The notes below the pieces were generated by a model. It ran no database searches, was not told where the DNA came from, and was given only the letters and a program-made list of their open reading frames with translations. DNA of 64,000 nucleotides, taken from an uncultured Opitutia bacterium (GTDB taxonomy: Bacteria > Verrucomicrobiota > Verrucomicrobiia > Opitutales > UBA953). Positions 25,866 through 34,499 of the stretch are shown here, piece after piece. The DNA lies in contig CAMFKE010000002.1 in the NCBI GenBank assembly GCA_945957395.1, positions 1-64,000 of the forward strand, given 5' to 3'. A program made the translations under genes and the position numbers. Numbering within the stretch: the stretch's first letter is position 1; every line of letters begins with the position of its first letter.

Positions 25866-26738
25866 GTGACTCCCGTCCTCCCGCCCGAAGTCCAAGCCCT
25901 GTATCCGTTCCGGTCTCACTGGCTGGAGCTGCCCGAGGGCCGCATGCACTATGTCGACACCGGCGGCGACGGCCCCGTGGTCGTGCTGCTGCACGGCAAC
26001 CCCTCCTGGTCGTTCCTCTGGCGCGACCTCATCAAGGCTCTCGCCGCCCAGGGTTACCGCTGCCTCGCGCCCGACCACCTCGGCATGGGCCTCTCCGACA
26101 AGCCCGCCCGCTACCTCGGCCTGGCCGACCGTATCCGGCATGTGGAGACGCTTCTGGACACCCTCGGAGTCAAGGCCTTCCACCTCGGCGTACACGACTG
26201 GGGCGGCGCCATCGGTTTCGGCGTCGCCGTGCGCCGTCCCGACGCCGTGCGCAAGCTGCTTGTCACGAACACCGCCGCCTTCCGCTCGCAGGACATCCCG
26301 CCCAGCATCGCGATCTGCAAGATCCCCTGTTTCGGGCCGTTCATCGTGCGCGCCTTCAACGCCTTCGCCTGGCCGGCCACCTTCATGGCCGTGAACAAGC
26401 CCCTTCCCCTGCCCGCCAAGGCCGGCTTCCTGTTCCCCTACGACTCCTTCGCCAACCGCCGCGCCGTGGCGAACTTCGTGCGAGACATCCCGCTGTCCCC
26501 CCGGCACCCCTCGTATGCGGCGCTCACCGAGGTCGAGACAGGGCTGACCCGCCTCCTGACCAAGCCCATGCTCATCGAATGGGGCGGCCGCGACTTCTGC
26601 TTCAACGACAAGTTCCTGGCGCGCTGGCGCGAACTCTTCCCGGCCGCCACGGTGCGCCACCATGCCGACGCCGGCCACTACCTGCTGGAGGACGCCGGCT
26701 CCGTCATCATCCCCGAGGTGATCGAGTTCCTCCGCTGA
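25866..26738 (+). CDS. oleB: OleB-type alpha/beta hydrolase (haloalkane dehalogenase-like)
   Basis: The 290-aa protein has the alpha/beta hydrolase fold of the haloalkane-dehalogenase group: GRMHYVDTGGDGPVVVLLHGNPSWSFLWR, DHLGMGLSDKP, and the nucleophile Asp in VHDWGGAIGFG (about residue 105). Acid IEWGGRDFCF and His in HADAGHYLLED complete the site. In the olefin pathway OleB decarboxylates the beta-lactone made by OleC. Its place right after oleA supports that role. I chose the GTG at 25866; the in-frame TTG at 25803 would add 21 residues. A true dehalogenase cannot be fully excluded. Confidence 0.82.
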   Translation: MTPVLPPEVQALYPFRSHWLELPEGRMHYVDTGGDGPVVVLLHGNPSWSFLWRDLIKALAAQGYRCLAPDHLGMGLSDKPARYLGLADRIRHVETLLDTLGVKAFHLGVHDWGGAIGFGVAVRRPDAVRKLLVTNTAAFRSQDIPPSIAICKIPCFGPFIVRAFNAFAWPATFMAVNKPLPLPAKAGFLFPYDSFANRRAVANFVRDIPLSPRHPSYAALTEVETGLTRLLTKPMLIEWGGRDFCFNDKFLARWRELFPAATVRHHADAGHYLLEDAGSVIIPEVIEFLR

Positions 26739-26750
26739 TTCCCGTCCCCC

Positions 26751-26787
26751 CGCGGCGGCGAGCCCCCGCTCGCCGCCGTTTCAATTT
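26751..26787 (+). terminator. Rho-independent terminator of the oleAB unit
   Basis: CGGCGGCGAG (26753-26762) pairs with CTCGCCGCCG (26769-26778), followed by TTTCAATTTT. Confidence 0.82.
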
Positions 26788-26805
26788 TGCTCCCAGGGCA
26801 CTCCC

Positions 26806-27423
26806 ATGAAAATTCCCAGCGCCGTCGCACTTTCGATTCTCGCCGCATCAGCCGCCTTCGCAGAGCCCGCCCCCGCCACGGCCCCGACTCCGCCCAACGC
26901 GCATACCGAACGCCCCGCGTCCTGGGCGACGCCGCTGAAGATGGACGGCCTGCCCAATCTGCACAGGGTGAGCGACACGCTCTTCCGCAGCGCTCAGCCG
27001 ACAAAACAGGGCATGAGGAACCTCAGCCCGCTCAAAGTGAAGACGGTGGTGAACCTGCGCGCCTTCCACTCCGACCGCGACGAGCTCGGCGACACCAAGG
27101 TCGGCTACGAGCACATCTTCATGAAGACCTGGCACCCGGAGCGCGAGGACGCCGTGCGTTTCCTAAAAATCGTCACCGACCCGTCGAAAGCCCCGGTGCT
27201 CGTACACTGCCAGCACGGCGCCGACCGCACCGGGACGATGTGCGCCATCTACCGCGTGGCGGTCCAGGGATGGACGAAGGAGGAGGCGCTGCGCGAAATG
27301 ACCGCGGGCGGCTTCGGCTATCACGAGATCTGGGCCAACCTGCCCCCCTGGTTCAAGGACCTTGATATCGAAGCGCTGCGCCAGGAGGCGGGAATCGCAG
27401 CACCGACCGCGGCGAAAAACTGA
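26806..27423 (+). CDS. Exported dual-specificity/tyrosine phosphatase-like protein
   Basis: The 205-aa protein begins with a signal peptide (MKIPSAVALSILAASAAFAE) and carries the phosphatase signature HCQHGADRTG, with Cys135 and Arg141 in the CX5R loop. FRSAQPTKQGMRNL and VKTVVNLR match the DSP/PTP-like group found in many bacteria. The general-acid region is likely around TWHPERED. It acts outside the cytoplasm, in the periplasm. The substrate is unknown. A terminator lies just before the gene, so it has its own promoter. Confidence 0.88.
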   Translation: MKIPSAVALSILAASAAFAEPAPATAPTPPNAHTERPASWATPLKMDGLPNLHRVSDTLFRSAQPTKQGMRNLSPLKVKTVVNLRAFHSDRDELGDTKVGYEHIFMKTWHPEREDAVRFLKIVTDPSKAPVLVHCQHGADRTGTMCAIYRVAVQGWTKEEALREMTAGGFGYHEIWANLPPWFKDLDIEALRQEAGIAAPTAAKN

Positions 27424-27429
27424 CCCGCC

Positions 27430-27813
27430 TTACGCCTCGCCGCGCGCCGCGCGCAATCCGTCCGGAGAGAGGATGGAGGAGCGCGAGGATTTCGCCACAC
27501 CCGCGGCCTCCGCGGCGCGCCGCAGCGCCGCCTCCAGCGCCTCGAGGTAATCGAGGAACTTCGCCCGCCCGGCATCCGTGATCTCCACGCGCGTGCGCGC
27601 CCGGTCGTTGTGAATCTCCTTGCGCAGGGACACCACGCCGGCGGCTTCCAAGGCGCGCAGGTGCGATTGCAGATTGCCGTCGGTCAGGCCGCAGGCCGTC
27701 TTAAGACCGGTGAAGGAAGCGGCCTCGGGCGTCTCCAGCAGCGCCGACAACAGGGCGAGCCGGGTGGGGTCGTGGAACAGGCGCTCCAGCGGTTCAAGCG
27801 TTTCGTTATTCAT
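27430..27813 (-). CDS. Winged-helix transcriptional regulator (HTH_34/MarR-like)
   Basis: The 127-aa protein holds one winged helix: FHDPTRLALLSALLETPEAASFTGLKTACGLTDGNLQSHLRALEAAGVV (about 12-60), followed by a wing with ARTRVEITDAGRAKFLDYLEALE. This fits the small regulators often found next to membrane-protein genes. I placed the start at 27813 (MNNETLEPLERLFHDPTR). It is the last gene of a three-gene operon with two membrane proteins (27854-28504 and 28501-30018) and probably controls it. Confidence 0.85.
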   Translation of the reverse strand: MNNETLEPLERLFHDPTRLALLSALLETPEAASFTGLKTACGLTDGNLQSHLRALEAAGVVSLRKEIHNDRARTRVEITDAGRAKFLDYLEALEAALRRAAEAAGVAKSSRSSILSPDGLRAARGEA

Positions 27814-27853
27814 GTGTGACCTGCGGTAAAAAGCCCCCGGTAATCGACCGGTT

Positions 27854-28504
27854 TCAACGATGGGCGGACTCCTCGTCTCGCGGGGAACGTCCGACGCCGA
27901 AAAGAAAGGCCAGGACCCCACCCTCGTGGTGGGCGCGAAAAAGAAACCATCCGCCGGCCCACTCGCCGACGAAGAACACCAACCCGGGCAGCCACGGCGT
28001 CCTCCAGATTACCTCCGAATACGCCAACATCATCGCGCCGGCGGCGACATACCACCATCCCACCGCCCTCAACCCTCGCGGAATCGCGTACTTCGCCGTG
28101 AAGTGTGTGAGCGCCAGCACCGACGCCCACATGCCCGGCAGCGATGCGATGGAGCCACGCAAAAACAAATGCACCGTCAGCACCCCGCCCACCACGAACA
28201 CCGGCAGATTCTCCAACGCCGGACTCAGCGGCGAACGACGCCGTTGATCGGAGGTCAAGAGCAGCCACCAGCGCAGCACGGCGCCGTAGTTGAGCAGAAA
28301 GGCGAAAATGAACACGCACCCCCAGACGACGGGCAGCGCGACATGCATCATCCCCTCCGGCACCCAGCGCAACGCCAGCGCACCCGCCAGCGCCGCGCAT
28401 CCGCCCAAAGCTCGCGCGCGCCCCGAGTAGCCCCGAAACTTTTGGGATTCGAGGATACGCAACCGCATGTCGGCCACGCGTTCAAGCGACTCTCTAAGAT
28501 TCAT
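27854..28504 (-). CDS. Membrane protein of unknown function
   Basis: The 216-aa protein has about six hydrophobic segments (near 32-48, 53-78, 98-116, 122-135, 147-163 and 168-190) and basic or polar ends. I recognise no family. Its start codon overlaps the stop of the larger membrane-protein gene by 4 bp, and a regulator gene follows after 40 bp, so the three form an operon. Function unknown. Confidence 0.75.
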   Translation of the reverse strand: MNLRESLERVADMRLRILESQKFRGYSGRARALGGCAALAGALALRWVPEGMMHVALPVVWGCVFIFAFLLNYGAVLRWWLLLTSDQRRRSPLSPALENLPVFVVGGVLTVHLFLRGSIASLPGMWASVLALTHFTAKYAIPRGLRAVGWWYVAAGAMMLAYSEVIWRTPWLPGLVFFVGEWAGGWFLFRAHHEGGVLAFLFGVGRSPRDEESAHR

Positions 28505-30018
28505 CGGGCCCCGTTGTCGGCACTTTCCCCACCCCCGGCAAGATAACGCTCAGCCACGCCGTCCCTTCTCAGACTGCGCACGCGCCAGTCGAGACGCGCT
28601 CCGGAGCCCGCCCGACCTTGCTCGATGCGCGCGCGCTCCTCGACGCCGCGCGCCGTGTTCGGCTCCGCCTTGGCGACGGCCTCGGATAGCCGCCGGCCCT
28701 CGGCGCCCACCATGGCGTGGTAGGCGTCGTCAAAACGCCACTCCGGCCGGGCGGCGAAAAGAGCCAGGTTCAGGTCCACGCTCAACACGGCGGGAGGCCG
28801 GAACTGCACGAGCGCCAGCAGACCGAGCGCGCTCCACGCCGAAAGCCGGGCGAAGGCGAGCGGCGACGGGACGCCGCGCAAGTGGCGCACCACGCCGACG
28901 ATGCCGACCGCGCCCCACACCAGCAGTACGACGCCCCACACGCGCACAGGGGTGAACCCGAATTTGTTCATCTGCAACGCCAGCCGGCCGGCCACGCCAA
29001 GGCCCAGCCACGCGCACTGCGCGGCGAGCGCCACCCCCGCCCATCGCGCCGCACGCGAGCCTCGCGCCGCGCCGCCATTGCGAAACAGGAACAACAGCAG
29101 CGCTGCGGCGACGGCGGCGTCGGCCATGAGCGCGTAGGCGCCGGAATACAGGTATTCGGTGGTCGAAACTCCCTCGGGTGCGCCGCGCCGCAGTCCGAGC
29201 CAGTAGGTGTCGACAAGGTTCGACGCCAGAAACGCCAGATTGGCGCCAAGCAGCGCGGCCAAAGGCACCGGCGCGGCCTTCTCGGACGGCGCCTCGTAGG
29301 CGCGCTCGCTCATCCGCGTTGGGCGGCCGGCGGCGAACACGCCGAACACCAGGATGCCGGCGCACCAGAAGAACACGCGCGCGATATCGGCGGAGTCGAG
29401 GTCGATGGCGCGACGCAGCACGCCCGTCACATCCTCAAGATACTTGGCCAGCGCGGCGTTGCCCGTCGCCAGCAGGATCAGGAAAAACGCTCCGACGACG
29501 AGCGCCGCCGCCCACGCGCCGCCCCTGCCGCGAAACACCCGCGAGCCCGCGTCGCGCACGGCGCACGCCAACTCATCCGCCCAGCGCGACACCGCCTCAT
29601 AATACGCCGGCGCCACCGGAACCGATGAAGACTGCGCCGCGGGTCGGCTGACGGCGATGCCCGGCGCCGCCGCGCTCAGGGCCACGCTCAGCCAGCCGCC
29701 CTCGATCACGGACGCGACGATGGCGGAAGCGAGCAGCCCCCACTCGGGCCTGCGGAAATCCAAGTCGCGCCGCATCGCCGCCAGCGCCGAAGCGCCGAGC
29801 AGGCCGCCCAAGGCGGCGCCGTAGCCGCCGTAGCCCACACTCAGGCCGTCGCCCGTCCACAGCGTGGCGTCGGCGGCGACCGCTGCGCCGACGGCGGACA
29901 AAAGCAGAAGCGGACGCTGACGCAGGTGGCCCGGACGGCTCCGGATATCCGGAGAGATGTTCGCCTCGGCCGGAAGCGGCGGAGGCGTGCAGGAATTTTC
30001 CATCGTGGTGATATTCAT
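28501..30018 (-). CDS. Large multi-pass membrane protein (DUF4153/DUF4173-like)
   Basis: The 505-aa protein has about eleven or twelve hydrophobic segments and a C-terminal polar domain (about 420-505). The layout, the segment YLYSGAYALMADAAVAAALLLFLF and the C-terminal LFAARPEWRFDDAYHAM fit DUF4153/DUF4173-type membrane proteins, which often stand next to a small winged-helix regulator, as here. The function of that family is unknown. I start it at 30018; an ATG five codons later (30003) is also possible. It is the first gene of the operon. Confidence 0.75.
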   Translation of the reverse strand: MNITTMENSCTPPPLPAEANISPDIRSRPGHLRQRPLLLLSAVGAAVAADATLWTGDGLSVGYGGYGAALGGLLGASALAAMRRDLDFRRPEWGLLASAIVASVIEGGWLSVALSAAAPGIAVSRPAAQSSSVPVAPAYYEAVSRWADELACAVRDAGSRVFRGRGGAWAAALVVGAFFLILLATGNAALAKYLEDVTGVLRRAIDLDSADIARVFFWCAGILVFGVFAAGRPTRMSERAYEAPSEKAAPVPLAALLGANLAFLASNLVDTYWLGLRRGAPEGVSTTEYLYSGAYALMADAAVAAALLLFLFRNGGAARGSRAARWAGVALAAQCAWLGLGVAGRLALQMNKFGFTPVRVWGVVLLVWGAVGIVGVVRHLRGVPSPLAFARLSAWSALGLLALVQFRPPAVLSVDLNLALFAARPEWRFDDAYHAMVGAEGRRLSEAVAKAEPNTARGVEERARIEQGRAGSGARLDWRVRSLRRDGVAERYLAGGGESADNGAR

Positions 30019-30053
30019 GGGATAAAAAATGAGGCGCCGAAATCGGCGCGGAT

Positions 30054-30380
30054 TCAGTCGAGGGATTCCACGGCGAACGGCTCGCCGACATAGCGGAAGA
30101 CGATGAGGTTGTCGGTGCGTCGATCCACGATCTCCACACACAGCGCGCGCACGCGCCCGGATTCCTCCGCGAAGTCGATGACACGCATCGGGTCGTCCGC
30201 ATGCTGACGCACCAGGCTGAAACGCCCCAGAATCTCCCGCCAGCGACCCGCGCGCGGCCAGCCCGTGAACCACACCCCGCCCGGCGACTCCGTATAGTAT
30301 CGGCACGCCCCGGTTTCCGGGTGACGCTCGCTCACCTCCACGGGGGCGGATTCGGCATTCGGCGGCGGGGTGAACGGCAT
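30054..30380 (-). CDS. Hypothetical protein
   Basis: The 108-aa protein is soluble and has no recognised family. It shows a regular alternation of charged and hydrophobic residues with EVSERHPETGACRYYTESPGGVWFTGWPRAGRWREIL, suggesting a small beta-rich domain. It lies 35 bp upstream of the DUF4153-like gene on the same strand and could be the first gene of that operon. The start at 30380 is preceded by a less GC-rich stretch that could hold a promoter shared with the divergent hexosaminidase gene. Confidence 0.6.
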   Translation of the reverse strand: MPFTPPPNAESAPVEVSERHPETGACRYYTESPGGVWFTGWPRAGRWREILGRFSLVRQHADDPMRVIDFAEESGRVRALCVEIVDRRTDNLIVFRYVGEPFAVESLD

Positions 30381-30485
30381 GCGGAGCAACTTTGCATCAC
30401 ATAGTGGCTTTGCAATAGAAATAATCAAAACCTCCGGAAAGAGTGGCGGGTGCGAAGGAAAGGCGGTTGAACGGGGTGCGCCCCC

Positions 30486-32138
30486 ATGAACCGCACCGCC
30501 CTGCACCTGCTGACCTTCGCCCTGACCGCGCTTTTCTCGCCGCCGGCGAGCGCGCTCGACATCATCCCGCGTCCGGCCTCGGTGGAAACGGCGCCGAACG
30601 GGCCTGCGTCGCGCCCCGTGCGCGTGCGAATCGCCGAAGAATCTCCGCCCGCGTTGCGCGAGGTCGCCGCCCTCATCGCGGAGGAACTGGGTGCTATTTC
30701 GGGAAAGGCCGCCCCGGTCAGACTCGGCGACACTTCGGGCGCGGTGCTGCGCCTGACGCTCGAGACGGCCGCCTCCACATCCCCGGAAGGCTACACGCTG
30801 CGCACGGATCGCGACGGCGCGCATCTCGAGTCCCCCACGCCCGCCGGACTGTACCGCGGGTGGCAGACCCTGCGCGCCGCGCTTGAGCAACACTGCGACC
30901 TCGGGTCGTTCACCGTGCGCGACGCGCCTCGCTTCCGTTGGCGCGGGCTGCACCTGGACGAATCGCGCCACTTCTTCGGCAAGGCCTTCGTGAAACGCAC
31001 GCTCGACCTCATGGCGCGCCACAAGCTCAACACTTTCCACTGGCACCTCACCGACGGGCCGGGCTGGCGTCTCGAGATCCCCGAGTACCCGCGGCTCACC
31101 GGCGTCGGCGCCTGGAGGCGAGACAAGACCGACCGACCGTGGGACTGGCGCGCCACCGAGCTGAGCTTCGAAGGAGGCCGCCCGGGCGACTACGGCGGCT
31201 TTTACACCGAGTCCGACATCCGCGAAATCCTCGCCTACGCCAAGGCGCGCTTCATCACCGTCGTTCCGGAAATCGAGATGCCCGGCCACGCCTACGCCGC
31301 GCTCGTCGCGTATCCGGAATTCGCCTGCGAGAACAACGCCGTGCACACCGAGGGCCTGCGCGGCAAGGATGTGTTTTGCGCCGGAAACCCGGCCACCTTC
31401 GCCTTCGCCGAGACCGTGCTGCGTCGCGTATGCGAACTGTTTGCAGACGCCCCCTACATCCACATCGGCGGCGACGAGGTGTCCCCTCTCGCCTGGAACG
31501 ACTGCCCGAAGTGCCGCGAGCGACTCCGGAGCATCGGCGGCAAGGACGCGCACGACCTGCAGGCGGATTTCACGCGACGCATCGCCGGACTCCTGCGCGA
31601 TCGCGGGCGCCGCGCCATGGGATGGGATGAGATCGCCGCCGGCCCGCCCATCCCCTCGGACGCCGCGGTGATGGTCTGGCGCGACGCCGCCTTCGCCCGC
31701 CGGGCGCTGGAGCGCGGGCACGACGTGGTGCTCACGCCCATCAGCCACCTTTACTTCGACCTGCCGGAGCGCCGCGGCCCTGGCGAGCCGCGGGGCGCCG
31801 ACGGAATTACGCCGCTGGAAAAAGTCTACGGCTACGAACCCGTGGAGCCGGGGCTGCCCGAGCCTCTCGCGAATAATATCCTGGGCGTGCAGGCCTGTCT
31901 GTGGACGGAACACATCACCACCCCCGCCCTGGCCGACCACCGCTTGCTGCCCCGCCTGTGCGCTCTCTCAGAAATCGCCTGGTCGCCGGCCGCCTCGCGC
32001 GACACGGGCGATTTTCTCCGCAGACTCGGCCCTTGGTCGGAGACCCTGAGACAAGCCGGCTATCGGTGCAAGCCGCGGGCGGAAGATGCGTCCGCCCCAA
32101 AATCCGCCACGCCGAAGCCAAAAGCCGCGAGCCGCTGA
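30486..32138 (+). CDS. Beta-N-acetylhexosaminidase (glycoside hydrolase family 20)
   Basis: The 550-aa exported enzyme removes terminal N-acetylglucosamine or N-acetylgalactosamine from glycans, probably in the periplasm. It has a signal peptide (1-25), the GH20 N-terminal domain 2 (about 25-145), and the TIM-barrel starting at RFRWRGLHLDESRHFF. HWHLTDGPGWR (185-195) and the catalytic pair Asp330-Glu331 in HIGGDEVSPLAW are intact. The C-terminal tail is Lys/Ala/Pro-rich. It stands alone, so a role in host-glycan or peptidoglycan turnover is only inferred. Confidence 0.94.
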   Translation: MNRTALHLLTFALTALFSPPASALDIIPRPASVETAPNGPASRPVRVRIAEESPPALREVAALIAEELGAISGKAAPVRLGDTSGAVLRLTLETAASTSPEGYTLRTDRDGAHLESPTPAGLYRGWQTLRAALEQHCDLGSFTVRDAPRFRWRGLHLDESRHFFGKAFVKRTLDLMARHKLNTFHWHLTDGPGWRLEIPEYPRLTGVGAWRRDKTDRPWDWRATELSFEGGRPGDYGGFYTESDIREILAYAKARFITVVPEIEMPGHAYAALVAYPEFACENNAVHTEGLRGKDVFCAGNPATFAFAETVLRRVCELFADAPYIHIGGDEVSPLAWNDCPKCRERLRSIGGKDAHDLQADFTRRIAGLLRDRGRRAMGWDEIAAGPPIPSDAAVMVWRDAAFARRALERGHDVVLTPISHLYFDLPERRGPGEPRGADGITPLEKVYGYEPVEPGLPEPLANNILGVQACLWTEHITTPALADHRLLPRLCALSEIAWSPAASRDTGDFLRRLGPWSETLRQAGYRCKPRAEDASAPKSATPKPKAASR

Positions 32139-32161
32139 TCCCGACCGCCCGAGAATGCCGC

Positions 32162-32752
32162 TCACGCGAGCGTCTTCACCCAGAACTCCATGACCTTGGA
32201 CGACTCGGCTTCCTCGCCGATCTCGCGCCAGGAGAACTCCGTCCGGATGTCGGGTCGGCAAAGGTAGCCGCGGTGGCGCCAGAAGTCGTCGAGGTCGCGC
32301 GCATCGGCGGGACGGCGAGGGTGGTCTTTCGCGCGCACAACCCGGCAAAAGGCGACATGACGCAGACCCAGCGCGCGGGCGTGGCGCTCCCTCTCCTCGA
32401 AAAAACGGACGCCGACGCCCAGTCCGCGGTAGCGCGCGTCGAGCACGGATTCGCCGCAATAAAGGGTTTTGCTAGGCTCGAATCCGGCGGCCAGCAAGGG
32501 CGCCTTCACCTCTTCGGGCGCTTCGTCCAGTCGCAGCGCGGTGGACGCACCGACCACTTGGTCGCCGTCCAGAGCCAGCACGATGAGCGCCGTGGGCGAC
32601 TCGGCGTACGGCAGCAGATATTTCCGCTCATACGCCACATCGCCCTCATAAAGGTAGGGCCAGTCGCGAAACACGCTCACGCGCAGATTCGCCAGAGCGG
32701 GGATATGGCGGACAACCTCGGGGCCGGATACGGCCATGACGACGGGAGACAT
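32162..32752 (-). CDS. GNAT-like acetyltransferase
   Basis: The 196-aa protein shows a GNAT-type acetyl-CoA-binding stretch, VLDARYRGLGVGVRFFEERERHARALG (about 110-137), with the RGLGVG pattern of motif A, and an upstream beta-strand ALIVLALDGDQVVGAST. I chose the start at 32752 because upstream codons give an unrelated Arg-rich leader. The substrate is unknown. It converges on the hexosaminidase gene and is divergent from the DUF1800 gene. Confidence 0.8.
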   Translation of the reverse strand: MSPVVMAVSGPEVVRHIPALANLRVSVFRDWPYLYEGDVAYERKYLLPYAESPTALIVLALDGDQVVGASTALRLDEAPEEVKAPLLAAGFEPSKTLYCGESVLDARYRGLGVGVRFFEERERHARALGLRHVAFCRVVRAKDHPRRPADARDLDDFWRHRGYLCRPDIRTEFSWREIGEEAESSKVMEFWVKTLA

Positions 32753-32956
32753 CGGGAAAGAGTCGGATAAAAAAGGGCGGGCGCCGGCGGCGACGCGCGA
32801 GACGCCCTGTATCCGAACGATTCGGCGCAAACGCAAGCCCGGCGGTCTCGCCGCCGCCAATCACGAACCGCCAAACGCGCCGTTGTCGTAAAAAACCCGG
32901 ATACAAACCGCCACCGCGAAACCCGCGAAGCCCGCAGGCGTTCTCCCCCCGCACCC

Positions 32957-34456
32957 ATGGCCACTCCCTCCGCCCCGCTCCGTCTGCCTCCGCCCGATGT
33001 CGCCTTCCGGCCGCTCGACCCAGCGCGATTCGACCGGGCAGCCGCGCGTCACCTGCTCAGGCGCATCGGCTACGCCGCCACCCCGGCGGCCGTGGAGGCG
33101 GCGGTCCGCGACGGCGCGGCGGCCACCCTGCGGAATGCCTACGGCGTCGAGCGCCCCATGCCGCTGCCGCCCGACCTGGAGCATTTCGACGAGGAACAGG
33201 CCGACCTTCGCAAACGCATGCGCGAGCTGCCCGAAGCGCAGCGCAAGGAACTGGCCGACGAGGCGCGACGCAAGGGAAGGCAGGCCTTCAACGATTACGC
33301 CCTTCGCTGGCTGGCCTTCGCCAGGGAACCGGAAAACAGCCCTCAGGAAAAGGCCGTCGCCTGGCTTCAGGACATCGTCGTGGTCGGGGCGCAAAAGGTG
33401 AAAAGCCCGACGGCGCTGTTCGACTACCAGGCGACTTTGCGTCGCGGACTCTACGGAGACTACCCGTCGCTGCTGAGGTCCGTCATGCGCCATCCGGCCA
33501 TGATACGCTACCTCGACCTCAACCAGAGCCGGGCGGGCGCACCCAATGAGAACTTCGCTCGGGAGCTTTTCGAACTCTTCTCGTTGGGACAAAACAACTA
33601 CACGGAACAGGACATCAAGGAGGCGGCCCGAGCACTCACCGGCATCCACATCCGCAACGACGCCTTCGCCTTCGACCCGAAACGCCACGACGCCGGCGAA
33701 AAGACGGTGTTCGGGCGGTCCGGGCGGTGGACGCCCGACGACCTCATCGTGCTGGTCAGCGAGCACCCGTCGCTCCCGACCTTCGTCGCCGACGATTTCC
33801 TTCGCCAATTCGTCGCGCGCGAGGGGCTGCCGCCCGCCTACGCGCAGAGGCTCGGCGCCCGCTGGAAAGAGGGCGGGTTCAAGGTCGCGGACCTGCCCCG
33901 CATCGTCTTCGCCTCCGAACTTTTCTACGCCCCGGCGCTGCGCGGCAACCGCATCAAAAGCCCGCACGAATACTACCTGGGCCTTTGCCAGGACCTGGAA
34001 CTCGACACGGCGCCGACACCCGGCGCCATACTCGGCACGCTGCGCGCCATGGGCCAGGCCTTCTACGAACCCCCGAATGTGCGCGGGTGGGTCGGCGGCA
34101 AAAACTGGATCAACTCCTCCACCCTCGCGGCGCGCCGGCAGCTCGCGCGCAGCCTTTTCCGTCCGATCAATGAGAACCAGCTCAACGCCGACGACAGGCG
34201 CGCGCTGGAGGAGGCGCGCAAGGCCGGGCGCGGTCGAATCACCGTGTCCGACGAGCGACTGAGTCGTCTCGCCGGGGCCGGGCCGCGCGAGGCCGTGGCG
34301 CGCAACCTCGCCGAAGGCCTGCTGCCCGCGCCGGCCTCGCCGGAGTTTCTGGCCGCCCTGGCGGAAGCCCTGCCGCAGGAGGAGGAGAAGCGGCTTGCCG
34401 CGCTAAGGGAGGCGGTGGTGGCGGTGCTGCAGTGCCCCGCATACCAACTCGGCTGA
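32957..34456 (+). CDS. DUF1800 family protein
   Basis: The 499-aa protein has the layout of DUF1800: FDRAAARHLLRRIGYAATP near the N-terminus, MIRYLDLNQSRAGAPNENFARELFELFSLG (about 180-210), YTEQDIKEAARALTG, and AFYEPPNVRGWVGGKNWINSSTL. The function of the family is unknown. It is typically encoded together with a DUF1501 protein, as here (43 bp downstream), and the pair is common in Planctomycetes and Verrucomicrobia. No clear signal peptide is visible. Confidence 0.93.
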   Translation: MATPSAPLRLPPPDVAFRPLDPARFDRAAARHLLRRIGYAATPAAVEAAVRDGAAATLRNAYGVERPMPLPPDLEHFDEEQADLRKRMRELPEAQRKELADEARRKGRQAFNDYALRWLAFAREPENSPQEKAVAWLQDIVVVGAQKVKSPTALFDYQATLRRGLYGDYPSLLRSVMRHPAMIRYLDLNQSRAGAPNENFARELFELFSLGQNNYTEQDIKEAARALTGIHIRNDAFAFDPKRHDAGEKTVFGRSGRWTPDDLIVLVSEHPSLPTFVADDFLRQFVAREGLPPAYAQRLGARWKEGGFKVADLPRIVFASELFYAPALRGNRIKSPHEYYLGLCQDLELDTAPTPGAILGTLRAMGQAFYEPPNVRGWVGGKNWINSSTLAARRQLARSLFRPINENQLNADDRRALEEARKAGRGRITVSDERLSRLAGAGPREAVARNLAEGLLPAPASPEFLAALAEALPQEEEKRLAALREAVVAVLQCPAYQLG

Positions 34457-34499
34457 AAAGGCGCACACTCGAATCCAAAAAACAACGACAGGCCTTCCC

